From Plazaster borealis (taxonomy: Eukaryota; Echinodermata; Asteroidea; Forcipulatida; Labidiasteridae): a stretch of 64,000 nucleotides of DNA. The stretch lies in contig JAJGQC010000045.1 in assembly GCA_021014325.1 (NCBI GenBank), forward strand, positions 54,331 to 118,330, given 5' to 3'. Of the stretch, positions 59,001 through 64,000 are shown in pieces; position 1 is the stretch's first letter; the number at the start of each line of letters is the position of its first letter. A program made the translations under genes and the position numbers. The notes under the pieces were generated by a model. The model saw only the letters and a program-made list of their open reading frames with translations, ran no database searches and was not told the origin of the DNA.

Positions 59001-60878
59001 GAGTGGATATTGTTGTTCGCTCAAGGAGGCGCAATATCACATGAGGTTTTGAAAGTGGGTATTGTTGTTAGCTCAAGGGCGCAATACTACTGTGGTTTTA
59101 AATTAGTGGATATTGTGGGGCGAAAGGTGCCTAGTATCATTTAGGTATATACACTCTGCAGGCAGTTTGTCAGCAAATTATTAATGGTTTACAAGACTGG
59201 AAAATATTAGAGAACTAGTACATATAAATGTGTAACTTCAATCTATCTGTTACAGCGACTGAGGACAATTGTTGGTATGGAAGAATGGATGTTGTAAATA
59301 ATGATTTGAGAGTTTGTGAGTTGAATTGAAATGATTTGACTATCTTGCAGAAATGAAACCAATCTGTGTTTGAAATAAACTATACGTCTACAACTCAGAA
59401 TTAACATATCACTGGGACATATATTTTGTGACGGACCTAGTCTACCAATTCGAGAATCCTAAACCGGTGGCGGAACTCGGTAATTTAGGCCTGTAAATTT
59501 TCAAGCCTGGTGGCAGCGCTGTTGAAGCGACCTGTGAGAGAGAACTCAGGTGCGACTCAAATTTCTGCCACAGTAAGATTGGTTTATTTTCAGAACTTTC
59601 TGCAGAATCACAAAAAGTTGGCCACTCTGCTGTACAACCAAGAACCAAGAATCAGATACCTGTAGAGTAAGATCCTCTTTCTGTCTGCTTTGAGGATCTA
59701 GTGGTTGAGTCGACCACCCCTGAAGCCTTGGGGCTTGATGACAAGGTATTTCCTGGTCTGTCGTCAGGTTCATGGTGGTAACTGAGCAACTTTGATGGCT
59801 GGACATCTGGGATGCCTCTTGGAGATTGCTCTGGAAAGATGGAATGGAGGTATGGATACAAATTATTTTGATGTGAGAAAAAAACTCAAAAGATAAAACG
59901 TGTGAAACAAAATGTTGCCTGAAAATCGGGCAAGATAGCTCTTGGTATTGAGGGCTACAAAAAGATATTATTTAGGATGAAAATAACTCAGGGGAGCTGA
60001 AGGTAAGAATTTAAGTTCCTCTTAGAACAGTCTAGATTTTAGGACGGAGGGAAACATGAACCAGGCAACGAGTTCCAAAGAGATGCAGTTGTGGGGAGAA
60101 AAAAAAAGCTGTTAGAATGGCTCTTTGTTCTACATCTCAGCAAAGCAAGAGTGTGTGGGTGAGAACAAGCAGACAGCCTGCCCTTATGATGAGAACTATA
60201 AGGCTTGAATTTGACACTGGACCTGCAGGTCGAGGACAGTGATTTTAGCATCGGGCCAGTAAACTTATGACCGGACAAGTCCGGCTGTCTTGTGCTGCTC
60301 GAATGAATAATAATACCTCACTGTACTAATATCTTTAATTTAAAGAAATGATGTTCAAATGTTGATTTTGAGTTTTGAGTCTTGTAAAATCTTTTTCACC
60401 CAATTCTGTGTTCAGCATCAGAGTATACTTACCCATAAGAGATAAATCTTCTCTCTCATTGATTGTTCAAATGAAAACTGTTTACATGCTAAACTTTGTA
60501 GAAAAGTTCTTTCCCATTTCAATTCTGGTCTTGTAAAAATTAAATTCGGTCCGTTAAACATTTTTGAGCCACAAGCTCTTGCCGTCTTGTGGAATTCTGC
60601 CAAAAGTTTGAGCCGCAACTAGACTCTTCTCCTCACCTGAGGTTTGGAAGCCTCGTCGAGGGGATGTCTTGTTGATGGATGTCTCGTTGAAAATGTCTGC
60701 GTTGATGAAGATGTCTCTTTGAGAAACGTCTCGTTGAGGATATCTCGGTAGAGGAAATGTCTCATTGAGAAATGTCTCGATTGAAAATGTCTCGTTGAGG
60801 ATATACCGTGATGAGAGGCATCTTTCATACCAAGCTTGATGAGGCTCAGCTGTGGAGTCACCTTCTGATTGAATAGCT
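37873..60878 (-). CDS. CEP95-like: Centrosomal coiled-coil protein, CEP95/CCDC45-like (spliced, 5' end not seen)
   Basis: Fourteen candidate exons with GT/AG borders run from 60878 down to a TAA stop at 37873-37875. The last six (46090 to 37873) give a continuous helical, charged protein: ...[40 protein letters not shown], then [16 protein letters not shown], and finally [16 protein letters not shown] and the C-terminus. This order matches what I remember of vertebrate CEP95 (CCDC45), a protein of centrosomes and spindle poles. No sequence was aligned. The upstream exons (52 kb onward) are proline/serine-rich and poorly conserved in look, as expected for the middle of that protein. The N-terminal globular domain was not found and may lie past 64000. 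One exon carries a +1 frameshift. Introns are filled with SINEs and MITEs, which explains the 23 kb span. Confidence 0.7.
38461..38600. mobile_element. MITE relative of 39473-39684, partial
   Basis: GGCAACTTAGAGGCAACCAA through ATGTGAACTTTCAAATGTG matches the body of the element at 39473 almost base for base, but the terminal repeats are missing. Confidence 0.7.
39085..39232. mobile_element. MITE with TAGACCCCTTGCAT ends
   Basis: Left TAGACCCCTTGCATAAAA; the reversed right end reads ATAGACACTTTGCATATGAC. A second copy lies at 42465-42627. About 150 bp, non-coding. Confidence 0.65.
39273..39357 (-). CDS. CEP95-like: CEP95-like exon
   Basis: 85 bp between acceptor CTCCAG and donor GTGAGT. The first base completes a Phe codon with the two bases left by the exon at 40579. 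Reads [20 protein letters not shown] and ends KAQTK. Confidence 0.85.
39473..39684. mobile_element. MITE with AGGGC-TGTCACAC ends
   Basis: Left AGGGCCTTGTCACACAGGC; right end reversed AGGGCTATGTCACACGAAGC. It lies in the CEP95-like intron right beside the exon at 39273-39357. Confidence 0.75.
40345..40523 (-). mobile_element. tRNA-Leu-like SINE, partial
   Basis: The minus strand has GTGGCCAAGCGGTCTAGTGC (box A region) and GAGTTTTGATTCCC (box B, decayed), then CCTTGAGCAATG. Same family as the longer copy at 53000-53368. Confidence 0.7.
40579..40712 (-). CDS. CEP95-like: CEP95-like exon
   Basis: 134 bp: 44 codons plus two bases. Acceptor CTGTCAG, donor GTATCC. Begins [14 protein letters not shown] and ends DEIDSLEN. 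Confidence 0.85.
40795..40920 (-). mobile_element. tRNA-derived SINE head
   Basis: The minus strand has AGCTCAGTTGGTAGGGCACC and GGAGGTTCAAGTCCCGG, good A and B boxes, preceded by a non-tRNA leader containing ATATTGACAAAATAGG. The copy at 49315-49570 shares that leader. Confidence 0.7.
40956..41108 (-). CDS. CEP95-like: CEP95-like exon
   Basis: 153 bp, 51 codons in phase 0. Acceptor CATGCAG, donor GTTAGA. Begins [14 protein letters not shown] and contains [18 protein letters not shown] and TREEQ, the segment most suggestive of CEP95. Confidence 0.85.
41524..42137 (+). repeat. Intron-like unit with 66-bp terminal direct repeats, A
   Basis: GTCATTCACATTCTGGTAGA to TCTATACTTGCAG occurs at 41524-41589 and again at 42073-42137. 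The first copy is followed directly by GTAAAT, so 41590-42137 is a 548-bp piece beginning GT and ending with a pyrimidine tract and AG. It contains GCGCCATCTTG and AAGATAGCGGCC, promoter-type boxes. The same layout recurs at 47849-48237 and 54289-54824. Confidence 0.7.
42150..42345 (+). mobile_element. LINE reverse-transcriptase ORF 3' end, fragment
   Basis: Frames on the plus strand give [14 protein letters not shown] and [19 protein letters not shown], then TTSLFLI and a stop. The pattern (W)NxxPxxIKxxKSIxxFKxxx is typical of the extreme C-terminus of LINE ORF2 proteins. A small frameshift lies upstream. The rest of the LINE is absent, and the fragment starts within 20 bp of intron-like unit A. 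Confidence 0.55.
42465..42627. mobile_element. MITE with TAGACCCCTTGCAT ends, copy 2
   Basis: CTATAAACCCCTTGCATTAG at left; the reversed right end reads ATAGACCCCCCCTTGCATAT. Internal GGTGCTGTTTGGGG matches the copy at 39085. Confidence 0.65.
42800..42925. repeat. Dispersed module with CCAAT and TTACGTCA boxes, copy 2
   Basis: Shares the ordered boxes GCATGCAGCAGACGA, CGGACCAAT, GCTTACGTCACTG and GAAATCATTG with 15140-15255. Confidence 0.55.
43014..43088 (-). CDS. CEP95-like: CEP95-like exon
   Basis: 75 bp, 25 codons in phase 0, with acceptor GTTTAG and donor GTCAGT. Reads [19 protein letters not shown] and ends HNQRM; coiled-coil pattern. Confidence 0.8.
44117..45898. mobile_element. 1.8 kb terminal-inverted-repeat element with GTTGGCCC-rich ends
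   Basis: Left end CCCAGATAGCAAATACATG then TTGGGCC; reversed right end CCCAGATAGCAAGAACATG then TTGGGCC. Many palindromic GTTGGCCCAA boxes line both arms. The middle (44300-45000) is AT-rich, and a minisatellite fills 45061-45720. No transposase was seen; a 222-codon minus frame across the minisatellite is a repeat translation, not a gene. Confidence 0.8.
45061..45720. repeat. About 150-bp minisatellite, five units
   Basis: Units start with TAACCTCATCCGATAGTGCG at 45061, 45215, 45359, 45506 and 45659 (spacing 144-154 bp). Each contains AACGTGGTACCAATATTG and GGGCCAACATTG. Confidence 0.9.
45991..46090 (-). CDS. CEP95-like: CEP95-like exon with +1 frameshift
   Basis: 100 bp between acceptor CCCTCAG and donor GTAAAG. 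Both neighbours require phase 0, so 99 bp are expected. The first part reads [20 protein letters not shown] and the second, in the next frame, [13 protein letters not shown]. The break falls at the CCCC run 46031-46034, so one extra base there accounts for it. Either an assembly homopolymer error or a real mutation. Confidence 0.8.
47019..47483 (+). mobile_element. MITE family with GCAGGGCTC ends, copy 1
   Basis: Left GCGCTGCAGGGCTCAAATTT; reversed right end GCGCAGGGCTCGAATTTTAC. The body includes GACCAGAATTTAAATGAG and GGCCAGTTTAGTGGCCCGAT. A tandem 37-bp repeat (ATGTAAGCTGTTTTCATTTG) lies inside at 47149-47222. Relatives are at 50430-50816 and, reversed, at 60195-60617, with a half copy at 56880-57000. 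Confidence 0.75.
47849..48237 (+). repeat. Intron-like unit with 54-bp terminal direct repeats, B
   Basis: GTCATTCTGAAATTGGCC to CACCAATTTTACAG occurs at 47849-47902 and 48183-48237. GTATGAAT follows the first copy, making a 335-bp GT...AG piece (47903-48237) containing GCGGCTGCAGCCAAGGTGGC. Upstream CCCACCGTT and the GTCATTC start are shared with unit A, so A and B are probably one family. Confidence 0.7.
48662..48878. mobile_element. GGGCCC hairpin MITE, diverged
   Basis: GGGCCCAGTTTCATGGGAGG at the left, AGCAGCTCTCTATGACATTAGG at the right, with GCTAAG boxes inside. Confidence 0.7.
48880..49310. other. Intronic, nothing recognised
   Basis: Inside the CEP95-like intron on the opposite strand sense. 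No exon, no element with paired ends. Confidence 0.35.
49315..49570 (-). mobile_element. tRNA-derived SINE with long leader
   Basis: The minus strand has GGTAGAGCGCCAGTACG and GGTCGTTGGATCAAATCCCC (A and B boxes). It is preceded by a leader with ATATTGACAAAATAGGAG, shared with 40795-40920, and further upstream by GGCTACACGGCAGTTTACGC. Confidence 0.65.
49872..49943 (-). CDS. CEP95-like: CEP95-like exon
   Basis: 72 bp, 24 codons, phase 0. Acceptor TTTGCAG, donor GTAAGT. Reads [19 protein letters not shown] and ends PINTV. Confidence 0.75.
50430..50816 (+). mobile_element. MITE family with GCAGGGCTC ends, copy 2
   Basis: The body matches 47019-47483 (GACCAGAATCAAAATGAAA, CTCATTTGTCTTATTAG, TTTACTGGCCCGACACTA) and ends GTGCAATTTGAGCCCATGC. 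The left end is degenerate. Confidence 0.65.
51795..52140 (-). mobile_element. tRNA-derived SINE
   Basis: The minus strand has TGGCTAGTGTAAAGTGCTCG (box A region) and CTGGTTTGATTCTCGG (box B), then a body containing GAGCTGAGTTGTGCTGG and GTTTTTCTCCAGGCC, the type of conserved central body seen in several deuterostome SINEs. A TAA/ATT microsatellite (51801-51823) forms the tail. Confidence 0.75.
52184..52400 (-). CDS. Possible CEP95-like exon, frame disturbed
   Basis: Donor at 52183 (AAAGAG before GTACGG). The last bases read EQKQSRQKE in phase with the next exon, but a TGA lies just upstream in that frame, and the better open stretch ([12 protein letters not shown]) is in another frame. At least one frameshift, or a shorter real exon. 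Upper limit uncertain. Confidence 0.35.
52829..52936 (-). CDS. Possible CEP95-like exon
   Basis: Acceptor ATCTAG at 52937. Reads [19 protein letters not shown], then GDPRPLQ, with donor GTATGA at 52837 or GTAAGA at 52828; the second donor would include a TGA. The basic-then-acidic RRVAFEDD motif looks coding. Confidence 0.45.
53000..53368 (-). mobile_element. tRNA-Leu-like SINE, near full length
   Basis: The minus strand starts GTGATGTGGCCGAGCAGCC, with box B GTGTGGGTTCGGGTCC, then a body and a 3' end with TGATAAAGCGCTATATCAG. It sits immediately downstream of the donor of the exon at 53371. Confidence 0.8.
53371..53590 (-). CDS. Possible CEP95-like exon, Ser/Pro/Arg-rich
   Basis: Donor GAAGAG before GTAAAT. 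The frame reads [14 protein letters not shown], then [24 protein letters not shown] inserted directly downstream (53000-53368). The acceptor was not fixed; a TGA near 53610 in this frame limits it. Confidence 0.5.
53694..54210. mobile_element. Foldback element with about 130-bp arms
   Basis: CAAAATATGGTAGTTTAATG (near 53800) and the reversed CAAAATATGGTAGTTTAAAG (near 54085), together with GCATTAGTGGTGAA and CACCTACTTA at the ends, give two long inverted arms around a central segment of about 230 bp. Confidence 0.75.
54289..54824 (-). repeat. Intron-like unit with 56-bp terminal direct repeats, C
   Basis: On the minus strand, TGTTCATATTATC...CATGTTTATCTTCACAACAG occurs at 54824-54769 and 54344-54289. 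The first copy is followed by GTAAGTATG, so 54768-54289 is a 480-bp GT...AG piece. It contains AAGATGGCGGACGCCGCC. Same layout as units A and B, though the sequence is different. Confidence 0.7.
54825..55426. other. Intronic, nothing recognised
   Basis: AT-rich intron between candidate exons. A TTTGAACCACCC tract and a poly-A stretch were seen, but no element with two ends. Confidence 0.35.
55427..55566 (-). CDS. Possible CEP95-like exon, Pro/Ser-rich
   Basis: 140 bp between acceptor CACCAG and donor GTAAGC. The open frame reads [15 protein letters not shown] and ends RKKSTE. Its start phase does not match the end phase of the exon at 56197, so an exon is missing between them, one border is wrong, or a frameshift exists. 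Confidence 0.5.
56197..56427 (-). CDS. Possible CEP95-like exon
   Basis: 231 bp, 77 codons, phase 0 both ends. Acceptor TTTGTAG, donor GTAATC. Begins [16 protein letters not shown] and ends in an isoleucine run (IIIIILQ). Confidence 0.6.
56880..57000. mobile_element. GCAGGGCTC MITE, half copy
   Basis: TTCTGGTCTGGTAAAATATTC through CCTACAAGCCCTGCAGTC to AATTTGAGCCGTGC matches one end of the family at 47019 and 60195. Confidence 0.5.
58320..58465 (+). promoter_or_regulatory. Possible core promoter and first-exon donor
   Basis: AGTATAAATAGTGC (TATA box) near 58322-58335 is followed about 25-30 bp later by TCTACACTC, an initiator-like site, and at 58463 by GAG before GTATGT, a strong donor. It could start a plus-strand non-coding transcript or be the promoter of an LTR element. 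No LTR borders could be defined. Confidence 0.3.
58575..58820. repeat. Minisatellite, GAGGAGCTGTGGAGCTA units
   Basis: Four to five imperfect units of about 50-60 bp, each with GGAGGAGCTGTGGAG and CGGGGAGCAAATTTAA-like parts. Confidence 0.75.
58965..59150. repeat. Minisatellite with GGATATTGTTG and CGAAAGGTGCCTA units
   Basis: About three imperfect 60-bp units; GGCGCAATAYYAC and TGGGTATTGTTGTTAGCTC recur in order. Confidence 0.6.
59660..59830 (-). CDS. Possible CEP95-like exon
   Basis: 171 bp, 57 codons, phase 0. Acceptor TTTCCAG, donor GTATCT. Begins [14 protein letters not shown] and ends KEDLTLQ, in phase with the exons on both sides. Confidence 0.6.
60195..60617 (-). mobile_element. MITE family with GCAGGGCTC ends, copy 3, reversed
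   Basis: Read on the minus strand it matches 47019-47483: GACCAGAATTGAAATGGG, GTTTTCATTTGAACAATC and TTTACTGGCCCGATGC in the same order. Confidence 0.7.
60637..60878 (-). CDS. Possible CEP95-like exon built on a minisatellite
   Basis: Two bases plus 80 codons, donor CCTCAG before GTGAGG. Starts [20 protein letters not shown] and then runs through degenerate 14-21 bp repeats (core CAACGAGACAT) giving RHF / STRH-type peptide repeats. The reading frame stays open across all repeat units. Confidence 0.5.
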
Positions 60879-60899
60879 CTTAAAGGCTGGCTCCAGGTG

Positions 60900-63120
60900 T
60901 TTGATATGTCAGCTAATGGTGTGACTATCGTAAGGTCTGCTCAATTTTGAAATGTAGATTCAAACCACCATCATCATGTTTCACAAAAGCTTCATTTGTG
61001 TTAAATTACATGTACACTTTCTTCCAGAACAGGAAAGCAAATTTAGAAGAGAAAACAAAAATGTAAATCTTTGACAGACTGCAACTTTTTTCACCATATT
61101 TCCTCAAATACTACATTCAAAATGGTCAGATGGAGATATTTTACAAATTAATACACAAATTTTGGATGCATACGAGTGAGAATATAATCATGAGAGTGAA
61201 ATCTGGACTGTCCCATTTCTTGAGAAGCGAAGCAAGTGAAATGGAACAGTCCAGTGTCTATATGTGATTATGTTCTGCTACGTGTATGAATGAAATGCAT
61301 CCTATATTTGTTTATATATCTCACACATAGATCGTGACAATTGATATTTCTCATCGATTCCATAGCTTATTTCAACAATAACTAATACAAAGTTTTAGAC
61401 AATTTATGATTTATTTACAAATCAATAGAAAGTTGATAAGCGACTGATAAAATACATAGCTGGAGCTGTTTAAGACCGGTTGGCTCAAACGCGTTCTGCA
61501 TTCATATATGTGCGTGTTGATGTGCAAGCTTACATGCGCCTAATAACACGTAACGCAATAAATACTCAAAAGTAAAATCTATTAGTATGTGCAAACATAG
61601 CTGCCATAAGCGTCCCAAGCATCCCTATATTTATCAGCCATATAGGACTCCTATATTAAAATTTGGAGTGTCGGAGACAGTATACATGGCAAAATAAAGT
61701 ATGACATGTGGCAACGTGTTCCACCAATCAAATGACAAATATCTCTAAGTGCGGTGCCATATTATTTATTTGAACTGTCAGCTTCATGGCCTCTATGGAT
61801 GAGCTGTGCAACCGCGCCTGTGTGTGTTGGGGTTACCAACAATGTTTTGCATTTGCTTAGAATATCTGCTTGCACTATTTTTATTGCATTTTATCTTTTA
61901 TATAGGAAAATTTATGTTGTAAATAAATAAACAAAATTACACTAATATGTGAAATAAAGATTTGTTGATGCTTTTTCAGAGAAAAATATTTCCCTTCTTC
62001 ATAACTTCCTTTTCCTAATTGAATTGAAAAAATAGTAAAAATGAAGTATGTTTCTACGTTCACCTTTCATATGCATTAGAGACGGTGGTCTGTAATAATT
62101 GTCTTTTCCCACCTCTGAGTCCCAAACTCTTCCCTCAAGGCGATCCGTGATGGGAGATACCGTTCCTCTAGTCATTGTGTCTGGGTCTACGAAGATCACC
62201 ATCTATGATCAATTACAATACAGGCGTACATTATTTCACAGTCTTGGTGACAGAGTGCTAGTTTCCAGTGGCATAAGTATTCGAGATATGTGAGATTTAT
62301 TTGAATCCTGGCAATTATACAGCAGTTTTGAAACACTTTTCCACCTTAATGTGCTTCTCTTCCATATAGTTGTACTTTTAATTGGAGGAGCTATTGAGGC
62401 TGAAGTAACACTGCAAAAGTTGTGTGAAGCAAAAGAAGACCAACTGTGGGTTTTAAGGAGTTGTCCTGACAAAATTACTGCATCAAGAGTTTGTTGAAAG
62501 CCAAATCTTCAGCAAGGAAGAGGCTCAGAAATAAATTCCACTAGCCCACGTCAGCCATTGTGCAATTGTTTTGGTCAAATTAAACTTAACCATAGTATGC
62601 TTCTCTTCAACTTAGATGTACAACTTTAGGGAACTCAAGAAAGACTTAATAACTATGGAGCTGGAGCAATGTGGTTTTTAAAAGTTAAAAACAAGGACAA
62701 ACTGATGATCCATTTAGCCCAGCCTACACCACCTTCAAAGTCGGTTGCTGATCCCTTCACTGTCCAATCCCTCTCTCATGATGTAGTCCATGGCGCCCGT
62801 GCAGATCTCCAGTAAGTTTTACATAAGCGGCTTCGATCCCCCTTCAACGATAGCCACGCCGTTGGTGTGCCCAGGACAGATCCACAGTGGAGTACCTTGT
62901 CTGCCGGAAATTGCGCCAACGACCAACTGGATGTTTGACGGATCTGCAAATCTTCTTTAGTGACTGGGACGTGAGGATATTCCTGATGAGAGAGAATATC
63001 AAGAACAATTTTGAACCTCTCGTTACCAAATTCGCGTTGACATAAATACACAACCACTGAGTGCCCAGAATTGTTTTACCACTCAAGCGTGAAGCCACAC
63101 ATTCTCAAACAACAGAAAGT
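60900..63120. other. No supported gene
   Basis: A minus-strand stretch around 63060-62895 reads VVYLCQREFGNERFKIVL and SHQEYPHVPVTKEDLQ and ends at a plausible donor (GACAAG before GTACTC). It looks protein-like, but I do not recognise it. A plus-strand scrap near 62380-62490 (QLWVLRSC, DKITASR) faintly resembles the start of a YqaJ domain. Neither is good enough to call. Confidence 0.3.
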
Positions 63121-63124
63121 TTGT

Positions 63125-63525
63125 GTTAAGGGCACACTAGACATGTTTGGTAATTGTCAAAGACCAGTAATCTCTCACTTAATTGTATACCAGAAATATG
63201 CATAAAATAACAAGCCTGTGAAAATTTGGGATCAATTGGTCATCTAAGTTGCACGAAAATAATGAAAAAGAAGAAAAAAACATCCTTATGTTGCACAAAT
63301 GTGTGTGCTTTCGGATGCCTGAAAAAGGCTTCAGGCCTGAGAAGTCTTTTTAGATTCAAATATCTTGGTGAAAGTACCTCTTTCTCCAAAAACTCACACG
63401 TTACTTCAGGGAGTGGTTTCTCTGTGTTTATATTATCAACTTAGCTCTCCGTTTAGCTGGTTACCAATGGTTACATCTTCGCTATATATTTTGAGTAATT
63501 ACCAAACTTATGTCAGTGCCTTTAA
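63125..63525. mobile_element. TTAA-flanked MITE, complete
   Basis: Left TTAAGGGCACACTAGACATG; right end reversed AGGCACTGACATAAGTTTGG; TTAA at 63125-63128 and 63522-63525. The right half matches the body of the partial copies at 2214 and 3920 in reverse. Confidence 0.8.
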
Positions 63526-63529
63526 AGGT

Positions 63530-64000
63530 TAATTTTACAAACTCTATTATTACAGCAAGATTTCATTTTAGAGAGCATGACAAGTAATGACCATTCTTAC
63601 TTATTGAATTTCCTTTTATATAATCCAAGTGATTGGGAATTGGCCAATAAATATTGTTAAGTTTCTTATTATTTGTTTCTCTGTGTGTTCTGTAAAACTA
63701 GCGGCTTTTTTGTACAAAGCCAAATGGTGCTCCTTAGGTGTTTGACATTGCGGATCTTTCCACTGCACAATAGCAACCTTTCAAGAATTCCCTGGCCAGA
63801 CAATTGCCTTCAATGTTTAACAATTAGTAGTGCATTATCATTATGGACCAGAATTCATTATGCGACTATACAGAGAATGCAATAAACCCCTCATGTATTG
63901 ACATCACAGAAGCCCCAAACTGTCTCACTGAGGACAATGAAGACTTATCATTGGCTGAAGTTGTCTTGTGATGCGTCTATCTTGAGCAAGTTTCATTGTT
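63530..64000. other. Non-coding, nothing recognised
   Basis: AT-rich, no repeat ends, no exon-like frame. Confidence 0.4.

Noticed and set aside
57222..59437. Solo LTR (TGTAGCGGAC start, TATA box inside, TGGTGGCAGCG after)
   Set aside because: No matching terminal CA, no target duplication and no second LTR; the borders could not be made consistent.

Overview
The window reads as nuclear DNA of a marine invertebrate, most likely an echinoderm. Genes are broken by introns with GT/AG borders, the base composition is AT-rich, and most of the DNA is MITEs, tRNA-derived SINEs and satellite. The echinoderm guess rests on repeat styles I remember from such genomes (the GGGCCCAATTTCAT hairpin family and the TTTAAAGGCACTGTACACG family), not on a diagnostic gene. 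No rRNA, functional tRNA gene, CRISPR array or bacterial operon was seen.

Layout. 1-4364: a 1.7 kb segment repeated twice in tandem, carrying a foldback MITE, an interstitial telomere-motif tract inside an inverted repeat, and part of a TTAA-flanked MITE. 4365-9501: small duplications, a TTG microsatellite and, on the minus strand, a decayed multi-exon gene with a SWIM-type zinc finger followed by a YqaJ-type nuclease domain. Two MITEs lie inside its coding exons and it carries several frameshifts. 9560-16360: repeats only, including a clean 9-bp-TSD MITE, a SINE and perfect palindromes. 16638-35312: an 18.7 kb satellite array of 53 monomers in three length classes (about 315, 333 and 510 bp), arranged in higher-order blocks. 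Eight long monomers carry an origin-like module: repeated short boxes followed by a hairpin with TAATATTAC in its loop. 35313-37400: three TTAA MITEs joined end to end.

37873-60878: the one clear gene, on the minus strand, with at least 14 candidate exons. The 3' exons (to 43088) splice in perfect phase and encode a coiled-coil C-terminus that I recognise from memory as the CEP95/CCDC45 centrosomal protein family. One exon has a single extra base, and upstream exons are less certain. Its 5' end is not seen. Its introns hold SINEs, several MITE families, a LINE 3' fragment, a 1.8 kb terminal-inverted-repeat element and three odd intron-like units flanked by 55-66 bp direct repeats. 60900-64000 holds another TTAA MITE and no gene I can support.

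The most unusual features are the satellite's origin-like hairpin module, whose right arm coincides with the left edge of the array; the three AG|GT...AG direct-repeat units; and the layered decay of the SWIM/YqaJ gene by insertion.
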